Assembly: GCA_051883455.1 (NCBI GenBank)
Contig: JBJETT010000008.1
Location: 62,001 to 126,000 of the forward strand
Reading direction: 5' to 3'
DNA: 64,000 nucleotides
DNA from: HGM11368 sp051883455
GTDB taxonomy: Bacteria; Bacillota; Clostridia; Christensenellales; UBA3700
Position 1 is the stretch's first letter. Every line of letters starts with the position of its first letter. Positions 58,306 through 64,000 of this stretch are shown piece after piece. A program made the translations under genes and the position numbers. The notes under the pieces were generated by a model. It saw only the letters and a program-made list of their open reading frames with translations. It was not told the origin of the DNA and did no database searches.

Positions 58306-58334
58306 ATTATATTCTAAAACTCGAATAATAGCAA
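58306..58334 (-). promoter_or_regulatory. Promoter of the DpnII-like operon
   Basis: Reverse strand TTGCTA (58329-58334), 17-nt spacer, TATAAT (58306-58311). Confidence 0.7.
58310..58327. promoter_or_regulatory. Inverted repeat within the DpnII-like promoter (candidate operator)
   Basis: TATTC-N8-GAATA fills the spacer between -10 and -35, a fitting site for the HTH domain fused to the methylase. Confidence 0.45.
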
Positions 58335-58402
58335 GCGTAATTTTTGTTAAATTGTTGATAGAATTAAAACGCCACAATAATCTTTTTGGAATAAATAAAT
58401 AT

Positions 58403-58430
58403 AAAAGAAGCGGCTTGTAACCGCTTCTTT
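58403..58430 (-). terminator. Intrinsic terminator of pgi
   Basis: Reverse orientation: AAAGAAGCGG / CCGCTTCTTT stem with a TTACAAG loop and T-rich flank. Confidence 0.85.
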
Positions 58431-58447
58431 ATACTTCGTAATATCAA

Positions 58448-59860
58448 TTAGATGATATACTTATTTTGCTTCTGAGGTGCATTAGCCAACTCTGCTCTCT
58501 TCTCGTCGTAGCCAGGTCTGCCGAGGAGCGCGTAGGTTGCGTTTTTGCCCTCTTCTACGCCAGGTTGGTTGAAGGTGTCGATGCCGAGCAAAGCGCCGGT
58601 GTAAGCCGTCTTGAGCATAAAGAACATGAGAAGTTGTCCCAAGGTAAACTCGTTGAGCTGAGGGAGCATAATGGTATGGTTCATCTTACCAGCCTTGGTG
58701 ATTGCGTACTCGGTGGCCTTGCGCTCTGCTTGAATGAGTTCGTTCATCGTGTGACCGCAGAGGAAGTTGACGTTAGGGAATTCTTCGCAACCGTCAGCAA
58801 TCTTGACCTCAGCACGATATTCGTCTACGCCGATAAAGGTGATAACCTTGTCAAAAGGACCTTCGGCATAGAGTTGCACTTGAGAGTGTTGGTCGGTTAC
58901 GCCCAAAGCCTTGACAGGGGTCTGACCCTTGTTGCAAGCCGTGCCGTCGAGGTTCTTGTTCTTACCAAGACTCTCGCCCCAAAGTTGGCAATACCAGTCT
59001 GCTATAAACTTGAGTCCGTCTGCGTAAGGCATCATTACGGAGATATTTTTGCCCTTTTGCATAGCCATGTATTGCAAAGTACCAGCCATGAGCGCAGGGT
59101 TCTTCTTGACGTTGGCGGTTTGGCATTGCTCGTCCATATACTTAGCTCCGCCTATGAGCGACTTGATGTCGATACCGTTGACAGCGGCAGGGAAAAGTCC
59201 TACAGGGCAAAGCTCGCTAAATCTTCCGCCTACACCGTCAGGGATATAGAAGGTCTTGTAGCCTTCCTTTTGAGCGATTTTGATAAGATTGCCCGTTGCT
59301 CTAGAAGTGGTGGCGATGATATGGTCTTTGGCCTTGTCGCCGAGCTTAGAGGTAAGGATATCGTTAATTATAAGATACTGGGTCATGGTCTCGGAAGTAG
59401 AACCGCTCTTGGTGATGACGTTGAACATAGTCTTCTCTACGTCGATTACGTCGAGAAGCGCCGTCATTCTCTCTGGGTCTACGTTGTCCTCAACGTAAAA
59501 CTTAGGTCCCTTTCTCTTGCGCTTAGGCAAGTCGTTGTAGTGCAAGTGGCAAATTGCTTGGAAAGCCGCGATTGGACCGAGTGCGCTACCACCGATACCC
59601 AAAACTACGAAATATTCGAAGTTTTTGCGAACGTACTTTGCAGTGGCGAGAATGTCCTCGATGACTTCGGTTTGGTTGTAAGGCAAATCCGTCCAACCCA
59701 TCATATTCTTGCCTCTACCTGCTTTGACTGCTTCGAAAGCGTTGGTGATTTCGCCAAGACGAGAGGAAAAATCCTTGTCGGTAAAGCCGTCTGCTACGGC
59801 GGTGCTCATCATATTGTTGTAATCCAATCTGATTTTCATTTCTTTTTTGTTATATCTCAT
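58448..59860 (-). CDS. pgi: Glucose-6-phosphate isomerase
   Basis: The 470-residue cytosolic enzyme interconverts glucose-6-phosphate and fructose-6-phosphate. The two SIS lobes are recognisable: VVLGIGGSALGPIAAFQAIC, FNVITKSGSTSETMTQYLII, DGVGGRFSELCPVGLFPAAV and LWGESLGKN; the C-terminal conserved lysine region is YTGALLGIDTFNQPGVEEGK. The length fits bacterial PGI. A GGAGGG site precedes the ATG. A weak TTTGCT-18-TAATAC lies upstream; the sugar isomerase gene upstream is in the same direction (82-nt gap). Confidence 0.96.
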   Translation of the reverse strand: MRYNKKEMKIRLDYNNMMSTAVADGFTDKDFSSRLGEITNAFEAVKAGRGKNMMGWTDLPYNQTEVIEDILATAKYVRKNFEYFVVLGIGGSALGPIAAFQAICHLHYNDLPKRKRKGPKFYVEDNVDPERMTALLDVIDVEKTMFNVITKSGSTSETMTQYLIINDILTSKLGDKAKDHIIATTSRATGNLIKIAQKEGYKTFYIPDGVGGRFSELCPVGLFPAAVNGIDIKSLIGGAKYMDEQCQTANVKKNPALMAGTLQYMAMQKGKNISVMMPYADGLKFIADWYCQLWGESLGKNKNLDGTACNKGQTPVKALGVTDQHSQVQLYAEGPFDKVITFIGVDEYRAEVKIADGCEEFPNVNFLCGHTMNELIQAERKATEYAITKAGKMNHTIMLPQLNEFTLGQLLMFFMLKTAYTGALLGIDTFNQPGVEEGKNATYALLGRPGYDEKRAELANAPQKQNKYII

Positions 59861-59942
59861 TTGTACCCTCCGAGGTATTATTTTTGTTGAATTTGATTAG
59901 CAAACGCCTAAAAAAGCGGCGCTACTTGACGATTTGTATAGC

Positions 59943-60758
59943 TTATTTGCTATTCGCTCTATCCAAACAGTCGCATAGATAGAGATAACTATCTTTGAGC
60001 TGGGCAATATCATCGTAATTTTTGTCATACACTTCCATAAGGCAAGGTCCGTCGTATCCCGCATCCATGAGCCTTGCGAAAAACTCGACGAAATCGAACC
60101 TTCCTCTACCCGGGATAGCCAAGCCCGACTCGTCGTAGTCGCACACGTGGACAGTATATAGTCTATCCTTTTGCACCTTGAGAAACTCTCTCCAATCAAT
60201 TCCCGACTGCATGGCTTGTTTGATATCCAGCACCGCGCCCAAGTCGGGACAAAGCCTCTTGATATTGTCAAAGTAAGTCGGCGTGGAACAGTACGTCCAA
60301 TGTACGTTTTCGTAACAAAATCTAAGTCCGTAGCTTGCCGCAATATCTATGAGTTTGTTGACGGTAGTAGCCAGACGAGGATAGTCGAAGGTGTATTTGA
60401 CAGCCCTCTTGAGAAGCGTCGGTCCGTGGAAGGTGTAATGCTTGGCACCTATCATCTGACCTACTTTGCACGCCTTGTTGAAAGCATCGAAAGCGTCGGC
60501 TCTAGCTCTATCTCCCCTATTGAATAGGTCGGGCTCGAATTGGTTGGTAAGCGTATGTATGGAATGCACGTCCAAAGCGTGAAGCTCGCGCGCCTTGGCA
60601 AGACTATCTAGCAAAACCTCGCCAAACTCGCTCCTATACTCGTAATGCGAAGCCAAAAAAACCTCGCACACACCGCACCCCGACTCGGCTATCGCGCCGA
60701 CTGCCTGCTCGGTGTAGAGATTGGGAAAATATGATGCCGTTGATATTCCGATACGCAT
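59943..60758 (-). CDS. Sugar phosphate isomerase/epimerase-like TIM-barrel protein, probably leaderless
   Basis: From the ATG at 60758 the product is 271 residues: MRIGISTASYFPNLYTEQAV starts the barrel; AKHYTFHGPTLLKR, RFCYENVHWTYCS, LGAVLDIKQAMQSG and YTVHVCDYDESGLAIPGRGR place the metal-binding Glu, Asp and His residues of the AP-endonuclease-2/xylose-isomerase-like family. It should isomerise or epimerise a sugar or sugar phosphate, metal-dependently. There is no ribosome site: TATAAT ends 6 nt upstream of the ATG, so the mRNA probably starts at it. An in-frame upstream extension of 30 codons overlaps the promoter and is unlikely. Confidence 0.85.
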   Translation of the reverse strand: MRIGISTASYFPNLYTEQAVGAIAESGCGVCEVFLASHYEYRSEFGEVLLDSLAKARELHALDVHSIHTLTNQFEPDLFNRGDRARADAFDAFNKACKVGQMIGAKHYTFHGPTLLKRAVKYTFDYPRLATTVNKLIDIAASYGLRFCYENVHWTYCSTPTYFDNIKRLCPDLGAVLDIKQAMQSGIDWREFLKVQKDRLYTVHVCDYDESGLAIPGRGRFDFVEFFARLMDAGYDGPCLMEVYDKNYDDIAQLKDSYLYLCDCLDRANSK

Positions 60759-60764
60759 ATTAGC

Positions 60765-60792
60765 ATTATAACACCTAAGCCACGCTATGCAA
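60765..60792 (-). promoter_or_regulatory. Promoter giving a leaderless mRNA for the TIM-barrel gene
   Basis: Reverse strand TTGCAT (60787-60792), 16-nt spacer, TATAAT (60765-60770), then 6 nt to the ATG. Confidence 0.6.
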
Positions 60793-61034
60793 AGTATTTT
60801 TGTAATTTTTTTTGGACAATCACTACAAAATTTTGTGCGAAATTGCACTTATTGGCTCAAACGGCAAGTTTCGAGCGAGTTTTGCATGTTTTGCACTTGG
60901 CTCAAAATATTGGAAAATATTGTAAAAAATTTATTTATGTAATATTTTGGCTCTTACGCCTATAATGTGTTGATTATTTGAAATAAATTTGATATTATTA
61001 TTGTTGAATATTATTTACATATAGGAGAAGATTG

Positions 61035-63683
61035 ATGACCAAACTTGCAACTTGGATTATGAATCACAAAATCGTGATAATATGCGTGGTAGTGTTGCTC
61101 CTCGCGCTGTCGGTAGTTGGAATGCTGATGGTGGAAAAGGAAGGTGACGTTATCTCCTATCTCGACAAGGACACCGAGACAATTATCGCAAAAAAATTAT
61201 TGGAGAGCGAATTCAATATCATTGGCGACTGCTCCATTTCTATCTCCTTTGCCAGCCAAAATCAAGTAAAAAAGATTGTTGACGCGGTTACTAATTCTAA
61301 CGTTATCATCGACGGTGAGTCAGCTACCCTCAAGTCAGCCATCTCCAAAACCGTGTGGATCGGCACCTTTGACAAACTCGATATGTTGGACTCGACTGTT
61401 GTAGGCGGTGACCCTGCCGACGTTGAACAAGCACTTGCGCTCGTCAAGTCAAAATTTGTCAAAGTGACGGACAAGGACGGCAATATCGTAGACGACAGCT
61501 ACACGGGCGAAAAATATACCACCTACATTGTGTCTTTCTATTTCAAATACGCTGGCTCTGACCAAAGAACTATCAACTCTTTGAGCGCTATCGAAGATAT
61601 CGTCAAGACCAAATTGCAAGCAAATATCGACGACGGCTCGCTGGTTATTCCTCAAGAATTTAGTACAAGCAAAGCCGAAGATATATATTATTTCGGCGGT
61701 ACTTCTACCAATGCCAAAAAGCTTGTAGAGTCCTCAGTGGGCGATATGCCTAAGTTCTTCGCCGTGGTAGTTTTGGTAGTTTTGGTTATTCTGCTTATCA
61801 CAACCAAAAGCTATCTCGAGCCACTCATTTTCTTGGCTACGCTTGGCATCTCTTTGCTACTAAACATGGGTAGCAACGTCATTGCGGGCGGTCCTCTCGC
61901 GGGCAATCCGCTAGGCACGATAAGCAGCATAACGTCTTCTTGCTCAACTATCTTGCAGCTTGCGATTGCTATGGACTACTCTATCTTCCTAATGCACACG
62001 TATTATGAAGAGCTAGAGCATTGTATGACGCCGAAAGAGGCTCTCATCAAGGCTCTGCCTAAGACCATTGCCGCTATCTCCTCCTCCGCACTCACTACGG
62101 TGGGCGGTTTCGTGGCACTGTTCTTTATGAAATATAAGATGGGTTACGACCTCGGTTTCGTACTTGCAAAGGGCGTTATTTTGTCATTGCTTGCCGTAAT
62201 CTTTATCCAACCTATACTTATCTTGATATTTGACAAATTGGTCAAAAAGACCACCCACAAGTGGAAAGTGGAAGTTAGACTCAAACCCGTTGCCAAGGTT
62301 GTCACCAAGAAGTGGGCTGTGGTCGTAGTGACGGTAATTTGCCTTGCATTGGCTATTCCTTGCGCATACTTCCAACTCAAAGCTCCGCTCAACTACATCA
62401 CCATGACCAAGGAAAACCCTAATCCTAACTTCCCTGAAAAAATATCCAAAAAGTACGATAATATGCTCATAATCATGACCCCTTATACGGGCAGTGAGGA
62501 TATCGACAAGCAATACGAATTTATCGACAAAATAAATAAAATCGGCTACCAAATTGACGAGAGCGGTAATATCGTATTAGACCAAAACGGCGTTGCCGTA
62601 GAAAACAACGACGAGCATAAGCTCATCGAAGTCTTCTCTCTGTGCACCATTCTCAACCGTAACTTATACGACGATTTGGAAGCAAGCTCAATGAAAGACA
62701 CCGTATACAATTTGTTGCACAGCAACTTTATATCCCATATGAAAGACGAGGGCGTAGAGAATAAATATCTGCTGTATACAATCAATATGGAAGGCGTGTC
62801 TGAGGACGTCGAGTCTTATGCGACGCTAAGTAGAATTAAAGAAATCGGTCAAGAAGTCTTTGGACAAAAAGTCAGCATAACGGGACTATCGCAAGGCGCG
62901 TACGAGCTCAGCCTCGTCACACCGCAAGACTTTGCGTTGGTATCTCTGCTCTCCGCCGCTATCATTTTGATAATACTGCTAGTGACCTTCCGCAAGCCGC
63001 TGCTATCTATCCTCTTGTTGTTGGTTATAGAGACGGGAATATTTATCAACTTGTCACTCGTGTACTTTACCAATACCAAAATCAACTTTATGGCGTACCT
63101 CATAGTTACGGCTATCGAGTTGGGCGCAACGGTCGACTATGCAATATTGATGACAAGCAAATTTAACGACGAAAAGTCTAAGGGCGTGGAATCGGTAACG
63201 GCTATCAAAAACGCCATTTACCGTGCCGCTCCTAGCGTGCTGACGTCGGGCGCAATCCTCATCGCCGCTTGTATCTCGGTAAGATTGATTACTTCTAATA
63301 TGATTGTCGGTCAAATTACCGAACTCATCGCACGTGGCGCATTTATGAGCCTAATACTCGTATTCACCTTCTTGCCTGCCCTACTATATATTAGAGCCAA
63401 GGCAACCCGAGCAATCTCAATCAAGCGTGGCAAGGGCGACCCCGAAGAAGGATTAAGCACACAAGTGATTTTTGAAAAGCCCGTAGCAGTGGTAGCTCAA
63501 GGCGAGGTGGAACTCTCTCCTATCGTCGGCGTTGCGGAGCCTAGCGACGTTGAGATTCAACCTATTGAAAACGTAGACGAGCCAAGCAAAGTCAACGTAG
63601 AAAGTGTTGAAAGCGTTGAAAACGTCGAACAAAACGTAGAAAAAGAAGTAACCGTCGAAGTTTACGAAAAGCCAGAAGAATAG
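61035..63683 (+). CDS. MMPL/RND-superfamily exporter
   Basis: The 882-residue protein starts at the ATG at 61035 (AGGAGA site). It has the duplicated RND layout: one N-terminal helix (IVIICVVVLLLALSVVGML), a large outer domain (about 35-235), five helices (PKFFAVVVLVVLVILLITT; LQLAIAMDYSIFLMHTYYEE; LTTVGGFVALFFMKYKMGYD), then the same order again (DFALVSLLSAAIILIILLVT; ELGATVDYAILMTSKFNDEK). AMDYSIF and TVDYAI carry the conserved Asp pair for proton coupling. An about 80-residue acidic tail (VESVESVENVEQNVEKEVTV) follows. Likely lipid or drug export; substrate unknown. Confidence 0.9.
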   Translation: MTKLATWIMNHKIVIICVVVLLLALSVVGMLMVEKEGDVISYLDKDTETIIAKKLLESEFNIIGDCSISISFASQNQVKKIVDAVTNSNVIIDGESATLKSAISKTVWIGTFDKLDMLDSTVVGGDPADVEQALALVKSKFVKVTDKDGNIVDDSYTGEKYTTYIVSFYFKYAGSDQRTINSLSAIEDIVKTKLQANIDDGSLVIPQEFSTSKAEDIYYFGGTSTNAKKLVESSVGDMPKFFAVVVLVVLVILLITTKSYLEPLIFLATLGISLLLNMGSNVIAGGPLAGNPLGTISSITSSCSTILQLAIAMDYSIFLMHTYYEELEHCMTPKEALIKALPKTIAAISSSALTTVGGFVALFFMKYKMGYDLGFVLAKGVILSLLAVIFIQPILILIFDKLVKKTTHKWKVEVRLKPVAKVVTKKWAVVVVTVICLALAIPCAYFQLKAPLNYITMTKENPNPNFPEKISKKYDNMLIIMTPYTGSEDIDKQYEFIDKINKIGYQIDESGNIVLDQNGVAVENNDEHKLIEVFSLCTILNRNLYDDLEASSMKDTVYNLLHSNFISHMKDEGVENKYLLYTINMEGVSEDVESYATLSRIKEIGQEVFGQKVSITGLSQGAYELSLVTPQDFALVSLLSAAIILIILLVTFRKPLLSILLLLVIETGIFINLSLVYFTNTKINFMAYLIVTAIELGATVDYAILMTSKFNDEKSKGVESVTAIKNAIYRAAPSVLTSGAILIAACISVRLITSNMIVGQITELIARGAFMSLILVFTFLPALLYIRAKATRAISIKRGKGDPEEGLSTQVIFEKPVAVVAQGEVELSPIVGVAEPSDVEIQPIENVDEPSKVNVESVESVENVEQNVEKEVTVEVYEKPEE

Positions 63684-63707
63684 AATTAAATTACAATATT
63701 CTAATGC

Positions 63708-63736
63708 AAAAGCGAGAAGATAACTTCTCGCTTTTT
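63708..63736 (+). terminator. Intrinsic terminator of the MMPL gene
   Basis: AAAAGCGAGAAG / CTTCTCGCTTTT stem with an ATAA loop followed by TTTTTG. Confidence 0.9.
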
Positions 63737-63786
63737 GTATGATATTATTATTCTTATTGTCTTTTAACCAAATATCACTCTTAACC

Positions 63787-63896
63787 ATCGAGTGTGTAAT
63801 TAGGTATTGCCCACATAGCCTTGACTCGATGGTACGTCTAAGTTGTTGAGTAATTGTCCACAACGTCTTGACTCGACGATACTTCTATATCGTCGA
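63787..63896. repeat. Tandem imperfect repeat with nested inverted repeats
   Basis: ATTGYCCACA..G.CTTGACTCGA.G.TAC.TCTA occurs at 63806-63840 and 63853-63887. CCATCGAGT...ACTCGATGG pairs across the first copy, and TCGACGATA / TATCGTCGA forms a hairpin at the end of the second. It lies between the convergent MMPL and RidA genes and is not coding. Confidence 0.55.
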
Positions 63897-63913
63897 AAAA
63901 GCCGTAAGCTTGA

Positions 63914-64000
63914 TTATTTGGTCTTGGCTATGCAGTCAATCTCTACCAAAACGTTCTTTGGCAAGGTCTTGACAGCCACGCAAGAGCGTGCTGGACGAGA
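63914..64000 (-). CDS. RidA/YjgF-family protein, C-terminal end (runs off the window)
   Basis: The reverse strand reads into the window edge and ends at a TAA (63914-63916). The 28 visible residues, SRPARSCVAVKTLPKNVLVE followed by IDCIAKTK, are the invariant C-terminus of RidA (reactive intermediate deaminase), where the R-S-C/T-V...LP...VEI pattern is conserved. RidA hydrolyses reactive enamines formed by PLP enzymes. Start and upstream context lie outside the window. Confidence 0.85.
   Translation of the reverse strand, partial: SRPARSCVAVKTLPKNVLVEIDCIAKTK

Noticed and set aside
1..64000. CRISPR arrays, rRNA genes, insertion sequences
   Set aside because: No regularly spaced repeats, no rRNA-like sequence and no transposase-like frame found; the dispersed repeats lack regular spacing.

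Overview
This 64 kb window looks like a chromosomal segment of an uncultured low-to-mid GC Clostridia-type Firmicute, probably gut-derived. The evidence is strong AGGAGG-type ribosome sites, many lipobox lipoproteins, families typical of Firmicutes (YugP, YitT, ThiT with a TPP riboswitch, the DUF3343/EF2568-like cysteine desulfurase pair, a TM1266-like regulator, a DpnII-like restriction system), a proofreading-dead DNA polymerase I and use of TGA as a stop. The exact order is not assignable by eye; Christensenellales-like lineages are only a guess.

Layout. 1-8.6 kb: end of a PAP2 phosphatase gene, an MscS channel, an RsgI-like lipoprotein, a large collagen-like lipoprotein whose C-terminal part carries GT80 sialyltransferase-like motifs and which is divergent from a small XRE regulator, tRNA-Leu(GAG), a YugP-type peptidase and a YitT protein. 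8.8-19.2 kb: an MFS symporter, polA-coaE, a Na/Pi cotransporter, a leucine-rich-repeat lipoprotein divergent from another small XRE regulator with three look-alike operators between them, YqeY, and azlC-azlD. 19.3-26.4 kb: a repeat-rich gap, a type IIA topoisomerase pair (probably topoisomerase IV), an alpha/beta hydrolase and murG. 26.9-39.4 kb: a phage-derived, short-tail (podovirus-like) particle module, transcribed leftward: ArpU-like regulator, large terminase, small-terminase-like protein, portal, scaffold-like protein, capsid, adaptor, gp10-like protein, coiled-coil protein and two holin-like proteins. I find no integrase, repressor, replication genes, endolysin, tail fibre or att repeats. 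39.8-48.0 kb: RNA modification enzymes, a type-2-like isoleucyl-tRNA synthetase, a CNNM/CBS protein, the DUF3343 and cysteine desulfurase pair and two small proteins. 48.2-55.5 kb: a TM1266-like regulator plus ABC importer operon behind an attenuator-like leader, a degenerate ABC ATPase with an S41 peptidase, and ThiT under a TPP riboswitch. 55.5-64 kb: a DpnII-like GATC restriction-modification system, pgi, a TIM-barrel isomerase, an MMPL exporter and the end of a RidA gene.

Four intergenic regions (19.3-19.85, 26.37-26.9, 51.1-51.4, 53.97-54.3 kb) are built from the same hairpin-forming repeat modules, including three copies of an exactly 181-bp composite element, two of them about 96% identical. 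Arm sequences differ between copies while base pairing is kept, so RNA or DNA structure seems to be what is conserved.

The best candidate for an undescribed system is the integrase-less particle module, which could be a remnant, a satellite helper or a domesticated gene-transfer-agent-like element. Next are the surface lipoprotein with GT80-like motifs and the twin arrangement of surface lipoproteins divergent from small XRE regulators. Three genes (17338+, 53848-, 60758-) appear to be leaderless, with the -10 box always exactly 6 nt upstream of the ATG.
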